From the NCBI RefSeq assembly GCF_032452875.1, contig NC_083884.1, forward strand, positions 23,081,501-23,145,500: 64,000 bases of DNA, given 5' to 3'. The notes under the pieces were generated by a model, which had not been told where the DNA came from, ran no database searches, and worked only from the letters and a program-made list of their open reading frames with translations. Shown here piece after piece: positions 22,390 to 34,096 of this stretch (the stretch's first letter is position 1; the number at the start of each line of letters is the position of its first letter). The translations under genes were made by a program, and so were the position numbers. The stretch is from Bos javanicus. Lineage: Eukaryota; Chordata; Mammalia; Artiodactyla; Bovidae.

Positions 22390-22759
22390 ATAAAATAAAT
22401 GGTGCTTTCAGATTCAATACATCCTGTCCAAGAGTTTTCAGAGATGGCTATATTAAACGACATTTACATTGGCAGTTACTGAGCTTTCCCGTTATTGTGC
22501 AAGCAGTGCCACATAGGGAATTTTGAATTTTTAAAAGCCACCCATATCTTGGGTACAAATTTTATCTCTGTAATGCCTGTTTCTATTTTGTTGATATGAT
22601 ATTGTGATTCATTTCACTTATTTATTGGTTATTTGGGTTTTTTTATGCGTAGCTTTGCCATATCTTTTATTTGTTTTTCTATCAGAGTTAACTTGCTGAT
22701 TTATATAAGTTCTTTATGTATTATTAAGTTAATTAAAATATATGTATGTATAATCATTT
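22390..22759 (-). mobile_element. Old L1 ORF2-tail fragment, part 2
   Basis: It continues the antisense L1 from 20155 ('gagttttcagagatggctat', then 'tttatataagttctttatgt'). A BovB follows whose TSD (ataatcatt, 22750-22758 and 23648-23656) lies in this segment. Confidence 0.6.
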
Positions 22760-23647
22760 AATTTATTTGTTTATTTAAATTATATGCAGAGTATATCATG
22801 AGAAATGGTGGCTAAATGAAACACAAGCTGAAATCAATATTGCTGAGAGAAATATCAATAACTTCAGATATACAAATGACACCACCCTTATGGCAGAACG
22901 CAAAGAACTAAGGACCCTCTTGATGAAAGTGAAAGAGAGGAGAATAAAAAGTTGGCTTAAAACTCAACATTCAGAAAACTAAGATCATGACATCTGGTCC
23001 CATAACTTCATGGCAAATCAATGGGGAAACAATGGAAACAGTGACAGACTTTATTTTTTGGGGCTCCAAAATCACAGCAGATGGTGACTGTGGCTATGGA
23101 ATTAAGAGACACTTTCTCCTTGGAAGAAAAGTTATGACCAACCTAGACAGCATATTAAAAAGCAGAGACATTACTTTGCCAACAAAGGTCCATCTAGTCA
23201 AAGTTGTTTTTTTCCCAGTAGTCATGTATGGATGTGAGAGTTGGACTATAAAGAAAGCTGAACAGTGAAGAATTGATGCTTTTAAACTGTGGTGTTGGAG
23301 AAGACTCTTGAGAGTCCCTTGGACTGCAAAGAGATCCAACCAGTCCATCCTAAAGGAAATCAGTCCTGAACACTTGTTGGAAGGACTGATGCTGAAGCTG
23401 AAACTCCAGTACTTTGGCCATCTGATGCAAAGAACTGACTCACTAGAAAAGACCCTGATGCTGGGAAGGATTGAATGCAGGAGGAGAAGGGGAAGACAGA
23501 GGATGAGATTATTGGATGGCATCACTGATGCAATGGACATGAGTTTGAGTAAGCTCTGGGTGTTGGTGATGGACAGGCTAGCCTGGCATGCTGTAGTCCA
23601 TGGGGTTGCAAAGAGCTGGACACAACTGAGCAACTGAACTGAACTGA
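22760..23647 (+). mobile_element. BovB LINE, 5'-truncated (about 0.88 kb)
   Basis: Plus-strand 3' portion from the 'LYAEYIMRN' part of RT to the GAACT-repeat tail. Frames 22987-23268 and 23308-23637 carry the RT C-terminal region ('LGSKITADGDC'-like, then 'RSNQSILKEISPEH..LMLKLKLQYFGHLMQR'). The YADD equivalent (around 22870) reads 'YTND', so the catalytic box is mutated, and indels break the frame. The left boundary is soft because the flanking DNA resembles the BovB start. Confidence 0.93.
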
Positions 23648-23659
23648 TAATCATTATTA

Positions 23660-24100
23660 TTAGCACCAATTGTTGATGATATATTCTTCCTAAGCGTAGC
23701 TATCTTTACTCTTCTATGATGTCTTTTGATACTCAGGGTTTATAAATTAATGTTGCCAAAGTTTAAATATCTTTCTGTAATGCTTTTTATAAAGATGTTC
23801 CCTCGTAATTTATTTGTACTTTTGTAATTTGTTATGCTTTTCTATATCAAGGCATATATCCAATAGAAACTGATTTTTCTGTACAGTGTGAGGTAGGGAT
23901 TTTTTTCCCCACTATGGATAATTAAATGTTTCTAAGTTGTTGATTAGTTATCCCTTACCCATTTCTATCCAGTGCTACTTCACTTGTGTATTAAGCGCTG
24001 ATTAGGTCTCGGTTTGTGTGTTCTCTCTTCTGTTCTGCTGATCTGTTTATTAGTGAAGCAGCACCACATCCTCTGTATTACTGTAGCTCTCGGTTCCTCT
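23660..24100 (-). mobile_element. Old L1 ORF2 fragment, part 3
   Basis: It resumes the antisense L1 after the BovB ('gattagttatcccttaccc', 'tctgttctgctgatctgttt', 'tattactgtagctc'), matching the conserved ORF2 region that reads 'TGTTCCATTGATCTATGTG'-like in antisense in other L1s. Confidence 0.55.
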
Positions 24101-24129
24101 GGAGGAACCAAGATCCTCTTCAAAACTTC

Positions 24130-25920
24130 AAAAGTTTGTGTTGACAGAGAGAATTCTTAACCAGTCAGCTTAGTTTGGGTTTCTGGGTGTGTTTGCTGAT
24201 AATGTTCCTGGGAAGGTGGGACCTGCTATTATGGTCTATTTTGGAGCGAAGCAACTAACTGTTCAAGCTCTGAGGATGGGTATGGGAAGGGTGTGCCACT
24301 GGCTGAAAACATTCAGATAGGGCTGCTGACTTGGTTACATCCTCAGGTCAGGCTGTAGAATGGACTCTATAGCTGCCTGAGATCTCTGGTCAGGCTTCCT
24401 AGATGGTTGGGGTGAGGTATATGGTCAGTAGCTGATGGGACTATGAATTAGTTTCCTTGCCTTGACTGGGTACCAGGATGAGATTCAGGGCCTGCAAAGC
24501 TCACTGTTTGGGAACTGACGTTACTCAGGAGTCCACTGGTCAGGTGATGTTAGCAGCTTTGCTCTACAGATGGGGGAAGGCCCAGGCTATACTCTGTTAG
24601 TGCCACTGTTCCTAGGGGTGTTGATTGGGAATTGTAGCTTCCTGTGTCTCTGGTTAGGTTCTCCGACCAGATTTATTTTATAAATTGGCAATTAATTTTC
24701 AGAAGAACAAGATGTGAATTAGATTCCCTACCCAGGCACAACAAGAAAAGCAGCTCAAACAGAGCTTTTTTGTTACCTTAACTCAAACTAACCTGCACCC
24801 CAAGTTTCCTGACTGAACAGGCCCATTAGCTTTGCACTGTAGACTTTCAGATGTGCCTGCCTCATTTTTCAGTGTTGCTGGTCCACAGTTTCCAGGAGTT
24901 TTTCGCATCCTTCCTGGTCAGATGGGTCTGAAGATCTCTCTACAGTGTGTGGTGCTCAGCTCTCTTGTTGGGCAGGAGGGGAAGTGGTCACTTTAGGCTG
25001 CTCTCAATTTCCCAAAAGGTTCTCAAGTTAAGCAGGACAAGGAGTCACCCTCAGCCTTGGCTATGAATGAATGAATCCTCTTACCTGTTTGTAGCAAAGG
25101 AATGCTCCACACTCTTGTACTGGCTTTGCTATGGGGATGTTTAGCTCTGCTTGGCTGCTCTTGGCTCAAATACCACTGGACAGCACAGCTTTAGAGTTGT
25201 TGTCAACCCTTCTGTCAACCCTTCTGTTGTCAACCCAACTGGAAGACACTTCACAGAGGGTGGGCTGTGATTCAGCTTCTTGCTTGAACATGGCCAAACT
25301 GGGCTAGCAAAAGCCTTCACTTGAAGACTCTAATAAGACAGACCTACACCACATTGAGTTCTCTGGGTAGAGTGTACCCTCAACTTGTTCTGCAGATGAG
25401 CAAAGCCTCTGGTTGGGATTACTAAGTGGGTACTGCAGATGTGAACTTAATCTTGCTGGTTTCCACATACCCCTCCCCCTTCTCCATCGCAATCAGATGC
25501 TCAGTTGGGTCCTGCAAATTCCCCTGCAGTTCCAGTTGTGCAGGATCAAAGTAGGTGCTCCTGCAAAGTGACGCACAATACTGGAGAAGGACTGGTTGTC
25601 CCCTCTGGGTTCTCTTTCTCACTGGAACTATGGAGGCTTGGGAGACCTCACCACAGGCTGCTGCACTGGTGGGGGAGAGGGGCAATGCAGTCAATATGTA
25701 GCTGCTTAACTGACCTTCTAATACGTTCTGTCTTGGTTTCTTTAGTGCAGGGAGTGCTCCAGCCTCATCCCCACGTTTTAGAATCCTCTCAGCACTGTCT
25801 TGGTCTTGAATAGTTGTTAGTTGCTGTTTTCATGAGGTGAAGGCATGTTCTTATGAAGTGGAGCAAAGTCAAGAACAGCCTGTATCGCTGTCTTGGTGAG
25901 GCTACTCCTCCTGAAATGCC
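24130..25920 (-). mobile_element. Probable antisense 5'UTR of an old L1 (L1M)
   Basis: This stretch is more GC-rich than its surroundings and consists of loosely repeated CTGG/GGTCAGGCT-type phrases ending in 'gaatagttgttagttgctgt', the layout of an L1M 5'UTR read backwards. Short frames here (25304-25813, both strands) have no domain. Whether it belongs to the same element as part 3, with an internal deletion, cannot be decided by eye. Confidence 0.5.
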
Positions 25921-25987
25921 TTTTTATTAGGTTGAAAAATATCCTTTGTTTCTAGTTTGCTAAGGATTCCAGCTATTTATTTTAACC

Positions 25988-26213
25988 ATGGAGGAGCCTG
26001 GTGGGCTGCAGTCCATGGGGTCGCAAAGAGTCGGAGACGACTGAGCGACTTCACTTTCACTTTTCACTTTCCTGCATTGGAGAAGGAAATGGCAACCCAC
26101 TCCAGTGTTCTTGCCTGGAGAATCCAAGAGACGGGGGAGCCTGGTGGGCTGCCATCTATGGGGTCGCACAGAGTCGGACACGACTGAAGTGACTTAGCAG
26201 CAGCAGCAGCAGT
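25988..26213 (+). mobile_element. Bov-A2 SINE, 5'-truncated
   Basis: The first monomer is missing its beginning (starts 'ccatggaggagcctggtggg'); the linker, second monomer and (AGC)n tail are complete. No clear TSD. Confidence 0.93.
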
Positions 26214-27489
26214 TTTGAATGCTATCAAAAATATGTTTCTGCATGTCTGGCTTGAGTAGTCATTTTCGTTTATGTCCTGTTAACTTTACAATAATGTGTA
26301 TGTATGTCCATATGTGTGCTTGTATGTGTGTATAAAAGAACTTAAATGTCGGTTGTAACTACATGTCATAAAAACACTAGCTGATAATCTGCTTTTCTTT
26401 AATACTTTCATCTGATTTTTAATAAGCAGGTATATTACCCTCATAAGTATTATTGGGAAATGGGATCTTTCAGGTCTTTCCTGTTATCTTCCATGGCATA
26501 GTATGAAACCATACACCAATGAATTTAATGAGTAAACTGATTATAAGTTCTTAGTGGAGACTTTTTTTCCCCAGTGTAGAACCCATTTTGAAACCTAGTC
26601 TTGGCATATTTTCCCTTGGCTTATTTTTTCTGACCAATAGATTTTTCTACAGAGTACTACTCTTTCCAGAGGCTATTTCCTCAAGGGGCCTTACAAGGTG
26701 CAAGGGTCTCAGTTCCATTTCCTCTATCCCACTCTGTGTGTTAACACAAAGACTCCTGTCCCTCAGCTGCTTAAAATTTTAGACTCTGGGTCTGTCTGTC
26801 AGTAGATACTACCAGGAGAGCCACAGGGTCCTTGCTGGCTCACTCATCCCAGATTTTATGTCCTTCTCCTTTTCAGCCTTGAGGATTTTACTTATAAACA
26901 TTGAATTAAAATGTTAATGTTTATGCAAGAACTTTAGGTGTTTTGTTGTGGAGGATTTTCTCAGACATTTAATTTTTGCTACTGTTATAAAGAGAACTGG
27001 AATGTAATGTTAAAGATTCATAAATTTAATTGTAAAGAACATTTTGAAAATATTTTAAAGATTAAATGAGGAAAAAGTATTTTAAAGCTATTTAAGAAAC
27101 TTTCACCATGTTTGTTTTACATCTGTTAACAGTATAGCAGAATTGTTATATTATTTCATTTTGAATGATCTAATTATTAATGAATGTTTATATTTTTACA
27201 TATATTGAGCTTCAAAAATGAAAAGCTTTCGTAATTTCAGAAGAAATAATATTTAAATGATATTTGATTATAACCACAGCATTAAGAAATGATTCTATAA
27301 AACACAAAATCAAAAGAAAAGAAAAATTGGAAGATACTATTAAAATCAAAGACCCAGAAGTAATTTTAGAGGTGCATAATTCACATTTTTATTTGGATAT
27401 TTACCTTGTAAAATAAAATAAAAGATTAGTGACTTTTTTTTAACAAGGTCAGTCGTTACTCATTTAAAATGTTTTTCGTTTGCTCCTTC
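26214..27489. other. AT-rich DNA, nothing recognised
   Basis: No gene. 26580-26870 is relatively GC-rich and could be a decayed LTR or DNA transposon, but I cannot name it. Confidence 0.45.
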
Positions 27490-28400
27490 TACTATACATG
27501 CCTAATTTAATTCTTGAGATACAGCAATAAGTAAAAAAGACAAAATATATTCCTTCATAAAGCTTGCCTATGTTATAATGAACAAAGCTGAAAATCAGCT
27601 AATAAAAATATAAATAAAACTCATGCCGTGGTAAGTGCTAGGGAGAATAGCAGAGTAAGCAGCCAGTGAGCCAGAGGGATGAGAGCAATTTTTAAAACCA
27701 AGGAAAGCCTTTTGGGGAAGTGTTATTTTAGCAGAGGCATGATGATGTCAAGGAGAAAGCCATTATGAAATCTGGGGAAGAAATGTTTTAAAGATATACA
27801 AATGAGACCAGAATTTGCCTGATATGTTCAAAAGGTCTTGACATTGGCCATGTGGTTGGCATGAGAGATCACTGGAGAAAATGGTGAATACTAAGCAGGG
27901 AGAAGAAGGCAAGGGTCAGATCATATGGGCTTTTGGGTTAACTGTCCACGGAATTCAAAGCTATACAGAGACAATTTTGAACAATAGGCATAAATCATAG
28001 CTGTCCTAGGTTTTCCAGGTCAAAATGTTGCACTGACTATAGACAAGATATGGAATTTGTATTTTACCCTAAGTGTGATTAAACACACACACACACACAC
28101 ACACAACTATGAATGTTTATGTAGAAGGTTGATGTGTGCTGATATAGCCTCTAAAAGACCACTCTGGCCCTGTTTCATCCATTTATTTTATACTCTGGAA
28201 CTGGACATGTAGAAAAAGACCTGAATATGTAGCAGGAGAAGAAATATTGAGACTAATTCAGAGGCCTAGGTGGCCATTCAAGAGAAAGAAGTTGGCTAAT
28301 CAGGCTACTGTAGATTATGTGCAGATTTGGAATTGTTAAGAATCTTTGAAAGGAGCAAGCAGTAAATTTACTTTAGAAATGGAATAAATATTTGTATGTG
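27490..28400 (-). mobile_element. L2 LINE remnant
   Basis: Antisense L2 order is recognisable: 'gagatacagcaataagtaaa', 'cataaagcttgcctatg', 'ggtaagtgctagggagaata', 'agggtcagatcatatgggc' and 'agaccactctggccctg'. A (CA)n tract interrupts it at 28083-28106. Confidence 0.7.
28083..28106 (+). repeat. (CA)n microsatellite, 12 units
   Basis: An uninterrupted AC run inside the L2 relic. Confidence 0.95.
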
Positions 28401-28424
28401 TGTGAGTGTGTGTGTTTGTGTACA

Positions 28425-28466
<42 letters not shown>
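28396..28466 (+). repeat. Compound (TG)n-(TA)n microsatellite
   Basis: An interrupted TG-rich tract followed by an uninterrupted TA run (28433-28466, 17 units). Confidence 0.95.
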
Positions 28467-28467
<1 letters not shown>

Positions 28468-28540
28468 CAATTATAGGTATTATTTACCAAACTAAAATAT
28501 GGTAGCAAGTAACGTACTCAAAGTTAACAAAGTTTATCTT

Positions 28541-28738
28541 CAGTTCAGTTCAGTTCAGTCACTCAGTCGTGTCCGACTCTTTACGACCCCATGAATCGCA
28601 GCAGGCTAGGCCTCCCTGTCCATCACCAACTCCCAGAGTTCACCCAGACTCACGTCCTTCGAGTTGGTGATGCCATCCAGCCATCTCATCCTCTGTCGTC
28701 CCCTTCTCCTCCTACCCCCAATCCCTCCCAGCGTCAGA
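28541..28738 (-). mobile_element. BovB LINE, 3'-end only (about 200 bp)
   Basis: CAGTT-repeat tail at the left, then the 3'UTR/C-terminal block, cut at 'cccagcgtcaga'. Young and close to consensus. Confidence 0.95.
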
Positions 28739-28849
28739 TGCAATAATTTTTCTGCAGCTTAAAAGCAATCTTCTTAATACTATGGTCTTTACATTCATTT
28801 TTATTTTTTTCCTGTTAATTCGTAAGAAGATTAAGAATGTTTCATACAC

Positions 28850-29065
28850 TGGAAATAGCATGAACTCTGGAGTTAGGATAGCCATGTCTATCACTTGCAA
28901 CTATGTATTTTACACATTCCCTAACCTTTCAAAGCCTCAGTTTATTATCTGTAGCTACACGTGTGGTTTAGAGGATTTAAAGAGCTAACAAATGTAAAGA
29001 TAACAGTATAGATACTGTTTTATATTAAACTCCCCAGAAAATGGTAACTATTTATCATCATCCAT
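28850..29065 (+). mobile_element. MIR SINE remnant
   Basis: The sense MIR order is visible: 'gaactctggagttaggatag', 'cctaacctttcaaagcctca', 'tttattatctgtag' and 'ggatttaaagagctaacaa' before an ATC-rich end. Near full length but diverged. Confidence 0.75.
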
Positions 29066-30053
29066 ATCATCATCCTTGTCATCATCACTATTGCTATTCA
29101 TTGAGATCTGGACCATGGTGTTTCTGTCAGCAGCAGGTTTTGAAAAGGAGTGTTTTATTCATCCAGCTAAATAAACAGGATTCTTATAAAAGTATCTACT
29201 AAATCAGATTCTTGAAGACTCCTAAAAATAGGATTTAGTAATTTTAAATTTTAAATCAGAGCTATTTATGTGGAAGGAGATCATTCCAAACAATAATTTT
29301 CCATAGGATTTTCTTTAAAGGAAAATAAGTGATAACCAGAATTACCCTGCCCATTTTGTTTTTTAAATTGCTAAATGCTAAGTAGAGAGAACACAAAAGA
29401 GAGATGGTTATAAGCAATTTTATTTTCCTATTATTATTGTTAAAATTGGAGAATAAGTTAAGAAAGTATTTCCATAATCCTTATTGCACTGAGCCTTTAT
29501 TAAATTCAGTATATCAATGCATTAAGTGTTACTTTATTATCTGATAATATTTCAGTTATTTTTTGAGACAGTATGTACTCATAGAAATTAGTTGATTTGT
29601 TCAGGATCATAGAGTAAATTAATGGTAGAAATTGTTTTGCAGTGGATGTTATATAATCTCACTTAAACTCTCAGTATTATTAAGTCACAAATAAGAGCCA
29701 TCCATGTGATGAGATTTGGTTTCTTTATAAAATTTTGCATAAGTTTAAAAAATGCTTTATCAACTCCCTTTACATATGTAATTTTTATTTTATAGACTTT
29801 GACAGTTCTTTTATATCTATATAATAATACTTTTTTCTTTAATTTTGCCCCCAATATCTGTCATATTTCAAATTATAGCACGGATTAATTCTGAAGTGAG
29901 GTTCTAGTGCTGAATAACTAAAATCGTAGTGAAGTTGCTTTCCTGTAATTATTTTCAATCTTAAAAATTTGAATGTCTAATTTTTCAGTTTTATATGAAA
30001 ATTACAATGTAATATATAAACATATACATATATATGTAGATATATATCAAATT
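29066..30053. other. AT-rich DNA, possible MIR at 29400-29660
   Basis: 'tgatttgttcaggatcatag' near 29592 resembles an antisense MIR core, but too little of it survives for a firm call. Otherwise nothing recognised. Confidence 0.4.
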
Positions 30054-30064
30054 ATATAAGGTAT

Positions 30065-30144
30065 CAGAGAAGGCAATGGCACCCTACTCCAGTACTCTTG
30101 CCTGGAAAATCCTATGGGTGGAGGAGCCTGGTGGGCTGCAGTCC
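30065..30144 (+). mobile_element. Bov-A fragment truncated at its 3' end, with TSD
   Basis: The first ~80 bp of a Bov-A/Bov-A2 monomer ('gagaaggcaatggcacc' to 'gggctgcagtcc'), with an 11-bp direct repeat atataaggtat at 30054-30064 and 30145-30155. It lacks the 3' half and the tail, the reverse of normal LINE-mediated 5' truncation. Confidence 0.85.
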
Positions 30145-30166
30145 ATATAAGGTATGGAGATTGCTC

Positions 30167-30408
30167 AATTCAGTCGCTCAGTCATGTCCGACTATTTGCG
30201 ACTCCATGGATTGCAGCACGCCAGGCTTCCCTGTCAATCACCAACTCCAGGAATTTGCTCAGACTCATGTCTGTCAAGTCAGTGATACCATCCAACTATC
30301 TCATCCTCTGTCATCCCTTCTCCTCCTGCCTTCGATCTTTCCCAAGGTTTTTTCCATTGACTCAGTTCTTCACACCAGGTGGCCAAAGTGTTGGAGCTTC
30401 AGCATCAG
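30167..30408 (-). mobile_element. BovB LINE 3' unit (about 240 bp)
   Basis: Minus-strand BovB 3' end broken at 'agcttcagcatcag', where a second BovB 3' end begins at once in the same orientation. The two units differ at many sites and by a small deletion around 30345. Confidence 0.9.
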
Positions 30409-31740
30409 TTCAGTTCAATTGCTCAGTCATGTCCGACTCTTTGTGACCCCATGGACTGCAGCATGCCAGGCCTCCCTGTCCATTGCCAACTCCTGGAGTT
30501 TGCTCAAACTCATGCCCGTTGAGTCAGTGATGAAATCCAAACATCTCATCCTCTGCCATCCCCTTCTCCTCCTGACTTTAATCTTTCCCAGCATCAGGGT
30601 CTTTTCCAATGAGTCGGTTCTTTGCATCAGGTGGCCAAAGTACTGGAGTTTCAACTTCAGCATCAGTCCTTCCAATGAATATTCAGAACTGATTTCCTTT
30701 AAGATGGAGTGGTTGGATCTCCTTGCAGTCCAAGGGATTCTCAAGAGTCTTCTCCAACACCACAGTTCAAAAGCATCAATTCTTCAGTGCTCAGCTTTCT
30801 TCACAGTCCAACTCTCACATCCATACATGACTACTGGAAAAACCAAAGCTTTGAGTAGATGGACATTTATCAACAAAGTAATGTCTCTGCTTTTTAACCT
30901 GCTATCTAGGTTTGTCATAGCTTTTCTTTCAAGGAGCAAGTGTCTTTTAATTTTATCACTGCAGTCACCATCTGCAGTGATTTTGGAGCCCAAGGAAATA
31001 AAGTCTGTCACTGTTTCTATTGTTTCCTCATCGATTTGCCATTAAGTGATGGGACTGGATGCCATGATCTTCGTTTTTTGAATGTTGAGTTTTAAGTCTA
31101 CTTTTTCACTCTACTCTTTCACTTTTATCAAGAGGCTCTTCAGTTCCTCTTCACTTTCTGCCATATGTGTGGTGTCATCTGCATATCTGAGGTTATCGAT
31201 ATTTCTCCTGGCAATATTGATTCCAGCTTGTGTTTCATCCAGCCCTGCATTTTGCATGATGTACTCTGCATATAAGTTAAATAAGCAGGTTGACAATATA
31301 CAGCCCCAACATACTCCTTTCTCACTTTGGAACCAATCCATTGTGCCATGTTCCTTTCTTACTGTTGCTTCTTGACCTGCATACACCTTTCGCAGAAGGC
31401 AGGTAAGGTGTCTGGTATTCCCATCTCTTGAAGAATTTTTCAGTTTGTTGTGATCCACACAGTCAAACATTTTGGCATAGTCAATGAAGCAGAAGTAGAC
31501 ATTTTTCTTGAATTCTCCTGCTTTTTTGATGATCCAACAGATGTTGGTAATTTGATTTCTAGTTCCTCTGCCTTTCCTAAATCCAGCTTGACCATCTGGA
31601 AGTTCTCAATTCACATACTGTTGCAGCCTCAGTTGAAGAATTTTGAGCACTACTTTGCAAGCATGTGAGATGAGTGCAATGTGTGGTAGTTTGCCCATTC
31701 TTTGGCATTGTCTTTCTTTGGGATTGTAACAAAAAATGAT
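30409..31740 (-). mobile_element. BovB LINE, 5'-truncated (about 1.33 kb)
   Basis: Minus strand, head-to-tail with the preceding unit. Coding remnants on the minus strand are 30427-30744 (C-terminal 'RSNHSILKEISSEYSLEGLM'), 30784-31011 and 31111-31470 (RT: 'FDCVDHNKL', then 'NLRYADDTTHMAESEEELKS'). The YADD box is intact but several frameshifts separate the parts. Confidence 0.94.
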
Positions 31741-33370
31741 CTACCTAAAAGTAATTTTAATTTATATTAATATTCTAAAATATAGCTATATTTTGACCAC
31801 TAAATATCTAGCTTTATTTACTTATTCAAAATAATAAACCAATCACTGCTTCTGAGGACCATTCATATTTAATGGGACAAATACATATACATATATACAC
31901 TCTTTGCTTTCTTACTTCCATCTTTGTCTTCAAATATCTACTGAGGAATTGATTTTCAATTTTTAAAATCATTAATAATCTGAATCTCTATATATTTGTT
32001 TAAATATCCTTCACTTAATCTCTATTTTTTAATATTTTGATTTTTTTGTGATTATATCTGTAAAATAAATAATATGTGCTCTAACCATGGAAACTTAAGT
32101 CATTATGTTTTGCATACTTTTTGTGCCCTTCAAATGTGAAAATAGAAAAAAATAAAATTTATGTAAAATGCACTCTGGCAAAAATAAAACATATTTCTAC
32201 AACTAAATAGGGAATTGGAATTCCACATTGGAATTAAAATATTTTTTAACTTTGTGAGCTACTTGAGCATTAAATTACTGAAATGTATGTGTTTCAAGTA
32301 TGAATAATATTCTATTTTTAAATTCTATGGCATTACTCAAAAAGCATTTAAATTCAAAGTTAGGATATTGGTTTATCAAGATCGAATTGAGCAGACCTTA
32401 TCCATGTGGATCAGGTACTGATAGAGTATGACATAAAGAGCACGTAGTATAGACTCTCCCACAGTCCTGAATAATCTTCTATATTTATTTATTTTTGATC
32501 AGTGTTAATTGTCTTATGATATATATATGTATATATAAAATTTATTTCTCAAATTGAGAGAGAAAATCAATTTATAATAATGATATATCTTATGGCCTTA
32601 AAACCATCTTAAAAAATAATAAAATAAAAAAAAAAATCTTAAAGTAGTTTTTAACACATCACTTCTCCATCTGTCATAATAATAATATCATTTTTTTCTC
32701 TAATACTGACTAAAAGTTAACTTTACCCTTCACATCACAATTTGTATTATTTTTAAAAAGGAAAATGAAGAGGTATTAAACTGTGTATGTGAAAGGACAT
32801 CTTTTAAAATTTTGGTCTGAAAACTAACTATTTGAAATTTTTGGTAAATCTTCCTCTAAGTAAAAATAAAATAATCTTTGAAAGTTCAAACTTTCATAAG
32901 CAAGATGCTAACTTGCTGAAATACAAAATGTAACATAATCCATTTTTCTTTATATAATTAAGTCAGTGGCAAATAATATGACCTAGTTTCATGTATGCCA
33001 TTAGCAATTTAACTAAATCTCTCACTCAGAATTACTAGAAAAATTTTGTTACCTGTGAGAATCAGCAGGGTACTGTCTATTTTAAGTTTGCCTTAATAGT
33101 GGGTTATGATCAGCTTTAAGATATTTTCATTCATTTAGTAGTTTATCAATTTTTGAGAACAGTAGGGCTATATCTAATGTATTGCCCATGTCACCACCTC
33201 ATTTCTAATTTGTACTGAATAATAGGCGAGGGATAAAAATGTTTCCTTTTTACCCTCAAATTTCCAAGTTGAACTCAACTACAGAAGAAGCATAGAACAA
33301 ATGACCTTTTTCTGTAAATGAAAAAAGGATCACTTCATTGTTAATTTATTTTTATGATAGAAGGATAGGT
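31741..33370. other. AT-rich DNA, nothing recognised
   Basis: 1.6 kb with no frame above 60 codons and no repeat that I can name. A short TA-rich tract lies near 32517-32540. Confidence 0.5.
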
Positions 33371-33490
33371 CATGGCAACTCACTCCAATATTCTTGCCTG
33401 GAGAATCCCCATGGACAGAGGAGCCTGATGAGCTCCATGGGGTCACAAAGAGTTGGACACGACTGAGTGACTAAGCACAGCACAGCACAG
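33371..33490 (+). mobile_element. Bov-tA 3' half with AGCAC tail
   Basis: The BovB-derived module ('catggcaactcactccaata' to 'gttggacacgactgagtgac') ends in a short (GCACA)n tail. The tRNA-like head is absent. Confidence 0.9.
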
Positions 33491-34096
33491 TGAAAGGTTA
33501 AGGGAGGTTTACACCAGTACCCAGTATTTTGTCTTATATATTAAGCTAACTTTTACATCTCAATTGCCTACTTATGAAGAGAAACAGGTGAGATTTTAAA
33601 TTTTGGTCTTAAGTGTTTAATAACTTGAAAATGTTCAAAACATCTGAATTGGTCACAATATTTTAACCAAAAAAAAAAAAAATTGAAATTAGATTTGAAT
33701 GAAGTAAAACATATATCCCAACCCTGTTTGTAACCACAATTCTATTGTAGTGGCTTTTTATCAATAGTATGAATGTTTTCAGGATTTTTGTAAACCATAT
33801 CCACATATTTTTGTAATAAAACAAATTTGCTACAATTTTACATTTTAATGCCATGTTTGAAATTCTTAAAGATTTTATGCCTTATATTTTCTTCCTACTG
33901 CCTGATGCATGTATTTTTATACAAAATGCAGTTGATTTGTATTAAAGAAAATTATAATTATTTAAACATTGTTATTACTCATAAATTCACCCAAATTGTT
34001 TATTTATATTTTACCTTAATTACTAAGTATTTCATACTTATCCTTCAAAAATGAGATAATGAATATGTTTGTTCTGTGGCATTAGACACTATATAT
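33491..34096. other. AT-rich DNA, nothing recognised
   Basis: No gene. The 75-codon frame at 33827-34054 is Leu/Ile/Tyr-rich AT-driven translation without a domain. Confidence 0.5.

Noticed and set aside
21893..22417. 174-codon minus-strand frame with Phe-rich start
   Set aside because: Antisense of the L1 3'UTR and its A-rich tail.
24130..25920. GC-richer region considered as a CpG island or exon cluster
   Set aside because: CpG dinucleotides are sparse, no frame exceeds about 102 codons, and the phrase structure fits an antisense L1M 5'UTR.
28433..28466. Possible regularly spaced array or origin-like TA tract
   Set aside because: Simple TA microsatellite; no CRISPR-like repeat-spacer structure anywhere in the window.
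30098..31045. 315-codon plus-strand open frame, the longest on that strand outside L1
   Set aside because: Reads through a Bov-A fragment and two BovB units in antisense; no coding signature.
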